Below are positions 16,344 to 23,700 of a DNA stretch of 64,000 bases, piece by piece. The notes below the pieces were generated by a model, which worked only from the letters and a program-made list of their open reading frames with translations, was not told the origin of the DNA and searched no databases. Made by a program: the position numbers and the translations under genes. This stretch comes from Flavobacterium antarcticum DSM 19726 (GTDB taxonomy: Bacteria; Bacteroidota; Bacteroidia; Flavobacteriales; Flavobacteriaceae), in contig NZ_ATTM01000001.1 of assembly GCF_000419685.1 (NCBI RefSeq), forward strand, positions 434,001 to 498,000, in the 5' to 3' direction. Every line of letters starts with the position of its first letter. Position 1 is the first letter of the stretch.

Positions 16344-17633
16344 ATGAAAGAAGATTTTTTACATTATATATGGAGGTACAAAAAATTTGATTTCCAGTCG
16401 CTGCAAACTTCACGCGGCGAGAAATTTACGATTATCAATGTCGGGAGTTATTTAGAAAATGCAGGCCCTGATTTCTTTAACGGTCAAATTACTATTGACG
16501 GTCAAAAATGGGCGGGGAATATTGAACTTCACCTCAAATCCTCCGATTGGTATTTGCACCATCATGAAAAAGATACCGCGTATGAAAATGTGATATTGCA
16601 TGTAGTTTGGGAACACGACGTTGATATTTTTAGGAAAAATAATATTGAAATTCCGGTGCTCATTCTTAAAGAGTACGTTTCAAAGGATTTTATTGAAAAT
16701 TTTCAAAAATTAACTAGTCCAAAATCTTGGATTTATTGCGAAAATCAGATTCAAGACGTCGATGATTTTACTTATTCAAATTGGCTTGAACGGCTTTTTA
16801 TAGAACGTTTGGAGCGAAAGCAAAAATCCATCGATGAACAATTCATAAAATTAAATAAGGATTGGGAAGCGGTTTTATTTTCTCTTTTGGCGAAGAATTT
16901 CGGACTAAATACCAATGGAATTGCCTTCATGGAGTTGGCACAAAACATTCCGTTTGCTATTATTCGTAGGGAAAGTGCAGATGCACTAAATCTTGAAGCG
17001 TTGTTCTTTGGTTTCTGTGGTTTGCTCGATGGCGAAAAGGAAGATTTGTACTATAGAGAATTGCAAAGTCGCTTTGGTTACCTCGTTTTGAAATACCAAT
17101 TGGATTTCAAGCGAACCATTCCGTTGCAATTTTTTAAGTTAAGGCCTGATAATTTCCCGAACATTCGACTGTCACAATTGGCACAAGTTTTTGCTCGAAA
17201 TCAGCAACTTTTTACAGATTGCGTGAAGGTGAAAAGTGTAAAAGAAGTTTCCCAAATCTTTGATGTCGGCACTTCAGAGTATTGGCAAACGCACTACACC
17301 TTTGACAAAGTCAGTCCAAAACGCGTGAAGAAATTATCTGCTAAATTTATTGATTTGGTTATGATTAATACGATTGTTCCGTTGCAGTTTGCTTATTTCA
17401 AAAGTCGTGACGAGGAAATTCAGGAACGTTTGATGGCAATTATGCATGAAATTAAACCGGAATCGAATGCAATAATTGATAAGTTTAAAGATTTGGGTCT
17501 TTCAGTGAACAATGCTTTTGACAGCCAATCACTATTGCAGTTGAAAAATGAATATTGCAATCTGAAAAAATGTTTGTCGTGTGCGATTGGAATCCAATTG
17601 CTGAATCCGACTAATGATGTAAAAAATGTTTAA
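16344..17633 (+). CDS. DUF2851 family protein
   Basis: A cytoplasmic protein of 429 residues with no signal peptide. The N-terminal signature (MKEDFLHYIWRYKKFDFQSL .. NAGPDFFNGQITIDGQKWAGNIELHLKSSDWYLHHHEKD .. NVILHVVWEHD) is that of DUF2851, a Bacteroidota family. The GPDF..W.GNIE.H motifs with Asp/Glu/His are suggestive of a nuclease-like active site, but this is inference and no function is established. It is divergent from the PNGase F-like gene and followed after 21 bp by a small PspC gene, with which it probably forms an operon. Confidence 0.85.
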   Translation: MKEDFLHYIWRYKKFDFQSLQTSRGEKFTIINVGSYLENAGPDFFNGQITIDGQKWAGNIELHLKSSDWYLHHHEKDTAYENVILHVVWEHDVDIFRKNNIEIPVLILKEYVSKDFIENFQKLTSPKSWIYCENQIQDVDDFTYSNWLERLFIERLERKQKSIDEQFIKLNKDWEAVLFSLLAKNFGLNTNGIAFMELAQNIPFAIIRRESADALNLEALFFGFCGLLDGEKEDLYYRELQSRFGYLVLKYQLDFKRTIPLQFFKLRPDNFPNIRLSQLAQVFARNQQLFTDCVKVKSVKEVSQIFDVGTSEYWQTHYTFDKVSPKRVKKLSAKFIDLVMINTIVPLQFAYFKSRDEEIQERLMAIMHEIKPESNAIIDKFKDLGLSVNNAFDSQSLLQLKNEYCNLKKCLSCAIGIQLLNPTNDVKNV

Positions 17634-17654
17634 TTTTGTGTAAAATAAATTACT

Positions 17655-17882
17655 ATGTCACTTGTCCTCCAACTGAAATATTTTTTTGAAAAACACGGTT
17701 TTAATGCGTCTTCTCGTTTGGCTGACAAGCTAGGAATGAGAGCGAGTAGTGTCCGTCTATTTTTCATTTACATTTCGTTTGTTACGGCAGGACTGTGGTT
17801 TGGCGTTTATTTGACCTTGGCGTTTTGGCTTAAATTGAAAGATTTGATTCGCGCCAAGCGCACTTCCGTATTTGATTTATGA
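17655..17882 (+). CDS. PspC domain-containing small membrane protein
   Basis: A 75-residue protein with the PspC layout: an N-terminal amphipathic part (LADKLGMRASSVRLFFIYISF) running into a transmembrane helix (VTAGLWFGVYLTLAFWLKL) and a basic tail. PspC-type proteins act in membrane-stress sensing in other bacteria; here the role is unknown. Its last codons overlap the start of the helix-hairpin-helix gene by 4 bp (ATGA), so the two are translationally coupled. Confidence 0.8.
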   Translation: MSLVLQLKYFFEKHGFNASSRLADKLGMRASSVRLFFIYISFVTAGLWFGVYLTLAFWLKLKDLIRAKRTSVFDL

Positions 17883-18757
17883 AAAAGGAACCCACTTATT
17901 TCTTTCAAAAATTCACCTCTTCCCAACGCATTGGGTTGTTGATTTTGTTTGCATTGATAATAAGTGTTCAGATTGGTTCTCAATTTTTGCCTGCAACAAT
18001 TACTGAAGAATCTTCACAAGAAAAGAAAGAATGGTTGGCTTTTCAAACTAAAATAGATTCACTTAAAGAATTTAAAACTGAATATAAGCAGAAGATTTAT
18101 CCCTACAATCCCAATTTCATCACTGATTACAAAGGATATAAATTGGGAATGACCGTGGAGCAACTCGATCGATTATTTGCTTTCCGAAAAGAGAATAAAT
18201 ATGTGAATTCGGCGAAGGAATTTCAGCAAGTCACCAAAGTATCGGATTCATTGTTGAAAGAAATGGCAGTTTATTTCAAATTTCCCGATTGGGTCAATCA
18301 GAAAAGAGAATACACTTCTAGCTATACGCCGTTTCCGAAGAAAGAGAAAGAAGTGATTGTCGTGAAAGACATAAATCACGCTACTGCAGAAGATTTGATT
18401 AAAATTCGAGGAATTGGAGAAGCAATTTCTGTACGGATTTTAAAGGAACGTGATAAATTTGGCGCATTCGCAACCATGGACCAAATGCAATTTATCTGGG
18501 GATTATCTCCCGAAGTCGTTGATTATTTGAATCAGTATTTTAAAGTCGTTGATGTTTCGCAAGTAAAGAGAATCAATATTAATGAAGCTACGTTGAAGGA
18601 GTTGTCAGCGTTTCCATTTTTCAATTATGCGCTTTCTCGAGAGATACTTATTTACCGTTCGATGAATGGTAAAATAAAGGATTCGGAGGATTTAACAAAA
18701 ATTAAAGGATTTGCTACCGATAGGGTTGCGATAATTGCCTTATATTTGAACTTCTAA
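17879..18757 (+). CDS. Helix-hairpin-helix (ComEA-like) membrane-anchored protein
   Basis: 292 residues. One N-terminal transmembrane segment (RIGLLILFALIISVQIGSQFL) is followed by a linker and two or three helix-hairpin-helix units: INHATAEDLIKIRGIGEAIS around residue 165, then INEATLKELSAFPFFNYALS and SEDLTKIKGFATDRV. These non-specific DNA-binding motifs occur in ComEA-type DNA-uptake proteins, so a role in DNA uptake or repair at the membrane is possible but unproven. Translation is coupled to the PspC gene upstream; the acyl-CoA dehydrogenase starts 25 bp downstream. Confidence 0.85.
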   Translation: MKKEPTYFFQKFTSSQRIGLLILFALIISVQIGSQFLPATITEESSQEKKEWLAFQTKIDSLKEFKTEYKQKIYPYNPNFITDYKGYKLGMTVEQLDRLFAFRKENKYVNSAKEFQQVTKVSDSLLKEMAVYFKFPDWVNQKREYTSSYTPFPKKEKEVIVVKDINHATAEDLIKIRGIGEAISVRILKERDKFGAFATMDQMQFIWGLSPEVVDYLNQYFKVVDVSQVKRININEATLKELSAFPFFNYALSREILIYRSMNGKIKDSEDLTKIKGFATDRVAIIALYLNF

Positions 18758-18782
18758 AAAAGAACATAAAAGGGTCAATTAT

Positions 18783-19952
18783 ATGAATTCAACTTACTTT
18801 ACCGAGGAACACGAATCCTTCCGAAAAAGCTTACAAGATTTTTTACAAAAAGAAGTTGTGCCACACATTGAAAAATGGGAAAAAACGGGTACAATCGAAC
18901 GCTTTATTTGGAAAAAGTTTGGCGAAATGGGTTTCTTCGGAATCAACTATCCGGAAGCTTACGGCGGAATGAATCTTGATTTGTTTTACACGGTAGTATT
19001 TCTTGAAGAGTTACAAAAAATAAATTCATCCGGTTTTGCAGCTGCAATGTGGGCTCACGCTTATTTGGCTATGACGCATTTGAATGCAGAGGGAGACGAA
19101 CGCATTAAACAAGATTATTTAGCGCCAAGTATTTTAGGAGATAAAATTGGAGGATTGTGTATTTCAGAACCTTTTGGTGGTAGTGATGTTGCTGGAATGC
19201 GAACAACTGCTGTTAAGCGAGGCGATAAGTACATCATCAACGGTTCGAAAACTTTTATTACCAATGGAGTTTATGCAGATTACTACATCGTTGCTGCTAA
19301 AACGAATCCGGAATTGGGAAATAAAGGAATCAGTATCTTCTTAATGGATACTGGATTGAAAGGAATTACTGCTACTAAATTAGATAAATTAGGTTGGAGA
19401 GCTTCGGACACAGCAGAAATTGCATTTGATAATGTTGAAATTCCTGCAGAAAATTTAATGGGTGAAGAAGGAAAAGGTTTTCCGTATATCATGCAGCATT
19501 TTGCATTGGAGCGTTTGATTATGGCAATTAACGCACATGCGAGAGCAGAATATGCTTTAGAATATGCTATTGATTATATGTCAAAACGTGAAGCATTTGG
19601 AACAACAATTAATAAGTTTCAAGCCTTGCGACACACGATGGTAGAACATGCTACGGATGTGGAACACTGTAAAATATTTAATTATGCAGCAGTTGCCCGA
19701 TTAGATAAGAAGGAATACGTGGTGAAGGAAGCGACTATGGCCAAATTGAAATCTACAAAAGTGGCAGATGAAACGATTTATAGTTGTTTGCAAATGTTAG
19801 GCGGTTACGGTTATATGGAAGAATATCCTTTAGCACGTTTGATGCGAGACAGTCGTTTAGGACCAATTGGTGGAGGAACTTCTGAAATTTTGAAAGAGAT
19901 ATTGTCTAAAATGATAATTGACAATCAAAATTATACGCCTGCGGTAAAGTAA
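18783..19952 (+). CDS. Acyl-CoA dehydrogenase
   Basis: An FAD flavoenzyme that oxidises acyl-CoA at the alpha-beta bond, passing electrons to electron-transfer flavoprotein. 389 residues, full length. Family signatures are CISEPFGGSDVAGMRTTA, NGSKTFITNG, FDNVEIPAENLMGEEGKGF and LGGYGYMEEYPLARLMRDSRLGPIGGGTSEILKEIL. The usual medium-chain catalytic Glu position near the C-terminus reads GGGTSEI, while HFALERLIMA keeps the Glu used as base in isovaleryl/long-chain-type enzymes; this placement is judged by eye. It is the last gene of the DUF2851 run. Confidence 0.93.
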   Translation: MNSTYFTEEHESFRKSLQDFLQKEVVPHIEKWEKTGTIERFIWKKFGEMGFFGINYPEAYGGMNLDLFYTVVFLEELQKINSSGFAAAMWAHAYLAMTHLNAEGDERIKQDYLAPSILGDKIGGLCISEPFGGSDVAGMRTTAVKRGDKYIINGSKTFITNGVYADYYIVAAKTNPELGNKGISIFLMDTGLKGITATKLDKLGWRASDTAEIAFDNVEIPAENLMGEEGKGFPYIMQHFALERLIMAINAHARAEYALEYAIDYMSKREAFGTTINKFQALRHTMVEHATDVEHCKIFNYAAVARLDKKEYVVKEATMAKLKSTKVADETIYSCLQMLGGYGYMEEYPLARLMRDSRLGPIGGGTSEILKEILSKMIIDNQNYTPAVK

Positions 19953-19965
19953 TAACAGCAAAAAT

Positions 19966-20104
19966 TCCTGCGTTAGAAATTTGTTTTTTGCGTGAGGGAT
20001 TGCAGTGGAAAGCCCGGAACGCAGTGAGGACTTGCAGCGCAAAGCCCGACGGTGGCTTAATGAGGTAGTTTGCTTTCCGAGAATGAGGTAGCCAGCGGCA
20101 CGCC
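19966..20104 (+). repeat. Dispersed flavobacterial intergenic element, copy 4 (forward, longest)
   Basis: It starts GCGTGAGGGATTGCAGTGGA, then AAGCCCGGAACGCAGTGAGG, then CAAAGCCCGAC, and ends GCGGCACGCC. It shares the order GATTGnAGTGGA .. AAGCCCG .. CACGCC with copies at 1291, 1443 and 12711. It lies between the acyl-CoA dehydrogenase gene and the rpsU promoter. Confidence 0.6.
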
Positions 20105-20148
20105 TTGATTAATTAAATTATTGTTTAAAATTATAATTCCTCGAATTG

Positions 20149-20178
20149 TTGTGCATGTAGAAATTTTGACTACTTTTG
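20149..20178 (+). promoter_or_regulatory. Promoter of rpsU
   Basis: TTG (20149-20151), 19-nt spacer, TACTTTTG (20171-20178): an exact Bacteroidota consensus promoter 28 nt before the rpsU ATG. Confidence 0.85.
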
Positions 20179-20190
20179 CAGGCTAAAGAG

Positions 20191-20198
20191 AGGAGGTG
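20191..20198 (+). promoter_or_regulatory. Perfect Shine-Dalgarno sequence of rpsU
   Basis: AGGAGGTG, 8-10 nt before the ATG at 20207. The other starts inspected here (tuf, rplK, rplL, rpoB, rpoC) have AT-rich leaders without such a site. In Flavobacterium the 16S anti-SD is reported to be masked by bS21, so an SD on rpsU would favour bS21-lacking ribosomes and autoregulate bS21. Confidence 0.9.
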
Positions 20199-20206
20199 TC
20201 TATATT

Positions 20207-20401
20207 ATGTTAATTATACCAATTAAAGACGGAGAAAATATCGATAGAGCATTAAAGCGCTATAAGAGAAAATTTGATAAAACAGGAACTGTTCGTCAGT
20301 TGCGTTCACGTCAAGCTTTTCACAAACCTTCTGTTGTAAACAGAATTAAAATCCAGAAAGCAGCCTACATCCAAAACATGAAGGACAATTTAGAAAACTA
20401 A
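20207..20401 (+). CDS. rpsU: Ribosomal protein bS21
   Basis: Small-subunit protein located near the 16S 3' end. 64 residues: MLIIPIKDGENIDRALKRYKRKFDKTG.. is the bS21 signature, with the basic C-terminal helix. It has its own consensus promoter (20149-20178), a perfect Shine-Dalgarno sequence (20191-20198) and a terminator hairpin (20425-20471), so it is a single-gene unit with distinct translational control. The terminator overlaps the promoter of the downstream recombinase gene. Confidence 0.97.
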   Translation: MLIIPIKDGENIDRALKRYKRKFDKTGTVRQLRSRQAFHKPSVVNRIKIQKAAYIQNMKDNLEN

Positions 20402-20424
20402 ATTACAGCTTTTTTAAAATAAGT

Positions 20425-20471
20425 ACCGTTAGTGGTCAAAGTTTAATATCTTTGATACTAACGGTTTTTTT
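20425..20471 (+). terminator. rpsU terminator overlapping the recombinase promoter
   Basis: Stem ACCGTTAGT/ACTAACGGT plus inner stem TCAAAG/CTTTGA, then T7, which ends immediately before the ATG at 20472. The 3' arm contains TATCTTTG (20447-20454), a -7 box for the next gene. Confidence 0.8.
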
Positions 20472-21368
20472 ATGGATAAAAATCAACTCGCTTTTAAAGA
20501 ATATTTGCTGCAAGAGAAAAATTATTCGGTTCATACGGTTCGTGCGTATGAAAAGGATTTAAATGATTTTGCGGAATTTGTTGCGACTATTTTTGAACAA
20601 GAAGATTTGACGGAAGTGAATTACAGTCAAATTCGGAGTTGGATTGTTTTTTTGATTGAAAAAAACCTTAGTCCGACTTCTGTAAATCGGAAGATCTCTT
20701 CCTTAAAAGCATTTTATAAATTTTTATTAAAATCGAAGCAGATTGAAGTTAATCCGTTACTAAAACATAAAAGTTTAAAGACAGGAAAGAAAATTCAAAT
20801 TCCCTTCTCTGAAAAAGAAGTGAAAGATGTTTTGGCTGATGGAGTTTTTTCTTCTGATTTTGAAGGAAAACGAAATAAATTAATAATTGATTTATTGTAT
20901 GCGACAGGAATTCGTAGAGCTGAATTAATTGAATTAAAGTTGCAAAATGTTGATTTGTATTCAAATACTATTAAGGTAGTAGGGAAGCGAAATAAAGAAC
21001 GGATCATTCCTGTTTTACCCGAGGTCGTTGTTCAGATCAAAGATTATTTAGATCAACGTTCTCGTTTAGAAGTGCTTCCTTGTGCTTCGTTATTTTTCGT
21101 CACCAAATTGGGAAAAAAACTAAATATTTCACTTGTTTATCGGTTAATTAATGGCTACTTTAGTGGTGTTACTGGGAAGGTAAAAAAGAGTCCGCACATT
21201 ATTCGACATTCTTTTGCAACGCATCTATTGAGTAACGGTGCGGATATTAATTCGATAAAAGAATTGATGGGACATGCTTCCTTAGCTTCTACGCAAGTTT
21301 ATACAAATAATAGTCTTTCTGAGTTAAAAAAAGTGCACGACGCTTCTCATCCAAGACAAAAAAAATAA
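20472..21368 (+). CDS. xerC: Tyrosine recombinase of the XerC/XerD type
   Basis: Site-specific recombinase that resolves chromosome dimers at dif. 298 residues, full length. The N-terminal SAM-like DNA-binding domain (KEYLLQEKNYSVHTVRAYEKDL .. VNRKISSLKAFYKFLL) is followed by the catalytic domain with Arg148 in TGIRRAEL, His242 and Arg245 in HIIRHSFATHLL, His268 in LMGHASLAST and nucleophile Tyr277 in QVYTNN. XerC versus XerD cannot be settled from one sequence; the symbol is a choice by context. The ATG follows the rpsU terminator T run directly, giving a leader of roughly a dozen nucleotides. hpf follows 25 bp downstream. Confidence 0.92.
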   Translation: MDKNQLAFKEYLLQEKNYSVHTVRAYEKDLNDFAEFVATIFEQEDLTEVNYSQIRSWIVFLIEKNLSPTSVNRKISSLKAFYKFLLKSKQIEVNPLLKHKSLKTGKKIQIPFSEKEVKDVLADGVFSSDFEGKRNKLIIDLLYATGIRRAELIELKLQNVDLYSNTIKVVGKRNKERIIPVLPEVVVQIKDYLDQRSRLEVLPCASLFFVTKLGKKLNISLVYRLINGYFSGVTGKVKKSPHIIRHSFATHLLSNGADINSIKELMGHASLASTQVYTNNSLSELKKVHDASHPRQKK

Positions 21369-21393
21369 TGTTTAATCAAATAACGGAATAATT

Positions 21394-21696
21394 ATGAAGG
21401 TAAATGTTAATGCAGTAAATTTTACAGTTGATGGTAAATTAATTGATTTCATTCAAGAGCGAATGAATAAATTAGAAAAATATTATGACAAGGTCGTTGA
21501 TGCTGATGTTTTTTTGAAAGTTGAAAAAACAAGCGACAAAGAGAATAAGGTTGCCGAGATAAAAGTGAATGTGCCTGGTGATGATTTTATGGTCAAAAAG
21601 CAGTGCAAGACATTTGAAGAAGCAGTTGAAACCGCTTCGGAATCGTTAGAGCGGTTATTGATAAAACGCAAAGAAAAATTGAGAACTCATATTTAA
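21394..21696 (+). CDS. hpf: Short ribosome hibernation-promoting factor
   Basis: Binds the 30S subunit channel in stationary phase and stabilises inactive ribosomes. 100 residues, the short form without the dimerising C-terminal domain: MKVNVNAVNFTVDGKLIDFIQERMNKLEKYYDKVVDADVFLKV .. VKKQCKTFEEAVETASESLERLLIKRKEKLR, with the expected beta-alpha-beta pattern and a basic end. It lies 25 bp after the recombinase gene and is probably co-transcribed with it, close to rpsU and the tRNA-tuf operon. Confidence 0.92.
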   Translation: MKVNVNAVNFTVDGKLIDFIQERMNKLEKYYDKVVDADVFLKVEKTSDKENKVAEIKVNVPGDDFMVKKQCKTFEEAVETASESLERLLIKRKEKLRTHI

Positions 21697-21718
21697 TAAA
21701 AAAAAAGTTATAAAAGTT

Positions 21719-21748
21719 TTGTTTAAAATACAAAAAGATATACATTTG
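21719..21748 (+). promoter_or_regulatory. Promoter of the tRNA-tuf operon
   Basis: TTG (21719-21721), 19-nt spacer, TACATTTG (21741-21748): exact consensus. A terminator-like hairpin (21751-21777) follows immediately. Confidence 0.85.
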
Positions 21749-21750
21749 CA

Positions 21751-21777
21751 GTCCGTTAGAAATAGCGGACTTTTTTT
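21751..21777 (+). other. Terminator-like hairpin between promoter and first tRNA
   Basis: GTCCG-TTAGAAATAG-CGGAC followed by T7. It starts only 3 nt after the -7 box, so the expected start site lies at or inside its 5' arm. It may be a leader structure or an initiation-linked pause site rather than a terminator. Confidence 0.6.
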
Positions 21778-21783
21778 ATTATC

Positions 21784-21857
21784 GCCAGCGTAGCTCAGTT
21801 GGCTAGAGCAGCTGATTTGTAATCAGCAGGTCGTGGGTTCGAGTCCCTCCGCCGGCT
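21784..21857 (+). tRNA. tRNA-Thr (anticodon TGT), first copy
   Basis: 74 nt cloverleaf without encoded CCA: acceptor GCCAGCG/CGCCGGC, anticodon stem GCTGA/TCAGC with loop TTTGTAA, T-loop TTCGAGT. Two non-canonical pairs are visible, A4-C69 in the acceptor and T-T in the second T-stem pair. A second copy with identical sequence lies at 49164-49237. Confidence 0.95.
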
Positions 21858-21890
21858 CTGTTCTTTAAGGAATTGGAAATAAAATGGTTA

Positions 21891-21971
21891 GGGGAGATAC
21901 TCAAGCGGCCAACGAGGGCAGACTGTAAATCTGCTGTGTAAACTTCGCAGGTTCGAATCCTGCTCTCCCCA
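21891..21971 (+). tRNA. tRNA-Tyr (anticodon GTA)
   Basis: 81 nt class II tRNA with long variable arm: acceptor GGGGAGA/TCTCCCC, anticodon stem GCAGA/TCTGC with loop CTGTAAA, T-loop TTCGAAT. Confidence 0.96.
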
Positions 21972-22028
21972 CAAAAAAAGTTTCGATTTTAGATGAAATA
22001 AATTTAAAATCACGAGTTAAACTTTACC

Positions 22029-22100
22029 GCCGGTGTAGCTCAGGGGTAGAGTGCTTCCTTGGTAAGGAAGAGGTCACGGGTTCAATTCCCGTCATTGGCT
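22029..22100 (+). tRNA. tRNA-Thr (anticodon GGT)
   Basis: 72 nt: acceptor GCCGGTG/CATTGGC with two G-T pairs, anticodon stem CTTCC/GGAAG with loop TTGGTAA, T arm ACGGG TTCAATT CCCGT. It precedes tuf by 55 bp, as in the enterobacterial thrT-tufB order. Confidence 0.95.
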
Positions 22101-22155
22101 CAACTAAATAAGAATTTGAACACTAATATATAACTAAGATTAAAAATTAAGTAAC

Positions 22156-23349
22156 ATGGCAAAGGAGAATTTTGACCGTTCCAAACCGCACTTAAATATA
22201 GGTACAATTGGACACGTAGATCACGGAAAAACGACATTAACTGCTGCAATTTCTAAAGTATTAACTGAAGCAGGTTTTTCTAAAAACGTAGCAAAATCTT
22301 TCGATCAGATTGATAATGCTCCAGAAGAAAAAGAAAGAGGTATTACTATTAATACATCTCACGTAGAGTATGAAACGGCTAATCGTCACTATGCACACGT
22401 TGACTGTCCAGGTCACGCGGATTACGTGAAGAACATGGTTACTGGTGCTGCTCAAATGGATGGCGCTATCTTGGTAGTAGCTTCTACTGATGGTCCAATG
22501 CCACAAACTCGTGAGCACATTCTTTTAGGTCGCCAAGTAGGTATTCCTAGAATCGTTGTATTCATGAACAAAGTGGATATGGTTGATGATGAGGAGTTGT
22601 TAGAGTTAGTTGAAATGGAAATCAGAGATTTATTATCTTTCTATCAGTATGATGGTGATAATGGTCCAGTTATCCAAGGATCTGCTTTAGGTGCTTTGAA
22701 TGGTGAGAAAAAATGGGTTGATACAGTTTTAGCTTTAATGGAAGCTGTTGATGCTTGGATTGAAGAGCCAGAAAGAGATACTGCTAAGCCTTTCTTGATG
22801 CCTATCGAGGATGTATTTACAATTACAGGTCGTGGAACTGTTGCTACAGGTCGTATCGAAACTGGAATTTGTAATACTGGAGATCCAGTTGAAATCATCG
22901 GTATGGGTGCTGAGAAATTGACATCTACTATTACTGGTATTGAAATGTTCCGTCAGATCCTTGATAGAGGTGAAGCAGGAGATAACGCAGGTATCTTGTT
23001 AAGAGGTATTGCTAAAGAAGATATCAAAAGAGGAATGGTAATTGTTAAACCAGGATCTGTTAAGCCACACGCTAACTTTAAAGCAGAGGTTTATATCTTG
23101 AAAAAAGAAGAAGGTGGTCGTCATACACCATTCCATAATAACTACCGTCCACAGTTTTACGCACGTACAACTGACGTAACAGGAGTTATTACTCTTCCAG
23201 AAGGAGTAGAGATGGTAATGCCAGGAGACAACTTAACTATCAATGTATCTTTGTTAAGCCCAATCGCAATGAGCGTAGGTTTGCGTTTTGCTATCCGTGA
23301 AGGTGGTAGAACTGTAGGTGCAGGTCAGGTTACTGAAATTCTAGCATAA
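22156..23349 (+). CDS. tuf: Translation elongation factor EF-Tu
   Basis: Delivers aminoacyl-tRNA to the ribosome as a GTPase. 397 residues with GTP-binding motifs [16 protein letters not shown] and NKVDMVDD, switch region [16 protein letters not shown], and C-terminal barrel domains ending [14 protein letters not shown]. The gene lies in a tRNA-Thr/Tyr/Thr-tuf-tRNA-Trp-secE unit. The start has no Shine-Dalgarno sequence, only an A-rich leader. A two-tier hairpin follows at 23369-23412. Confidence 0.99.
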   Translation: MAKENFDRSKPHLNIGTIGHVDHGKTTLTAAISKVLTEAGFSKNVAKSFDQIDNAPEEKERGITINTSHVEYETANRHYAHVDCPGHADYVKNMVTGAAQMDGAILVVASTDGPMPQTREHILLGRQVGIPRIVVFMNKVDMVDDEELLELVEMEIRDLLSFYQYDGDNGPVIQGSALGALNGEKKWVDTVLALMEAVDAWIEEPERDTAKPFLMPIEDVFTITGRGTVATGRIETGICNTGDPVEIIGMGAEKLTSTITGIEMFRQILDRGEAGDNAGILLRGIAKEDIKRGMVIVKPGSVKPHANFKAEVYILKKEEGGRHTPFHNNYRPQFYARTTDVTGVITLPEGVEMVMPGDNLTINVSLLSPIAMSVGLRFAIREGGRTVGAGQVTEILA

Positions 23350-23368
23350 TTATTTTATAAATTATACC

Positions 23369-23412
23369 AAAGCCAGTGGGTTTTCATTATTGAAATAATC
23401 ACTGGCTTTAAT
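23369..23412 (+). terminator. Hairpin between tuf and tRNA-Trp
   Basis: Outer stem AAAGCCAGTG/CACTGGCTTT (10 bp), inner stem TTTCA/TGAAA. The T run is short (CTTTAATTA), so it may be partial termination or an RNA-processing site rather than a full stop, since tRNA-Trp and secE follow directly without a consensus promoter. Confidence 0.6.
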
Positions 23413-23413
23413 T

Positions 23414-23484
23414 ACGGGCGTAGTTCAAGGGTAGAATAGCGGTCTCCAAAACCGTTGATGGGGGTTCGAATCCCTCCGCCCGTG
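23414..23484 (+). tRNA. tRNA-Trp (anticodon CCA)
   Basis: 71 nt: acceptor ACGGGCG/CGCCCGT, anticodon stem GCGGT/ACCGT with loop CTCCAAA, T-loop TTCGAAT, discriminator G. Situated between tuf and secE, as is common in Bacteroidota. Confidence 0.96.
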
Positions 23485-23502
23485 CAATAAAACAAAATTA
23501 TA

Positions 23503-23700
23503 ATGTCAAAAGTTGGTACTTATATATCAGAAGCATTTGAAGAATTAAGATTAAATGTGACTTGGCCAGAATGGGCAGAGGTGCAACGTCTAACGATTGT
23601 AGTTGCTGTTTTTTCAATATTATTTTCATTAGCAACTTGGGGTGTTGATGAGTTTTTTGCTAAGGCATTGACCATCTTTTTTAACTGGATAAAAGCATAA
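23503..23700 (+). CDS. secE: Preprotein translocase subunit SecE
   Basis: Single-span stabilising subunit of the SecYEG channel. 65 residues: the amphipathic helix GTYISEAFEELRLNVTWPEWAEVQRLTIVV contains the conserved W-P-x-W-x-E motif, followed by a transmembrane helix (FSILFSLATWGVDEFFAKAL). It overlaps nusG by 1 nt (TAATG), showing translational coupling. Confidence 0.95.
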   Translation: MSKVGTYISEAFEELRLNVTWPEWAEVQRLTIVVAVFSILFSLATWGVDEFFAKALTIFFNWIKA

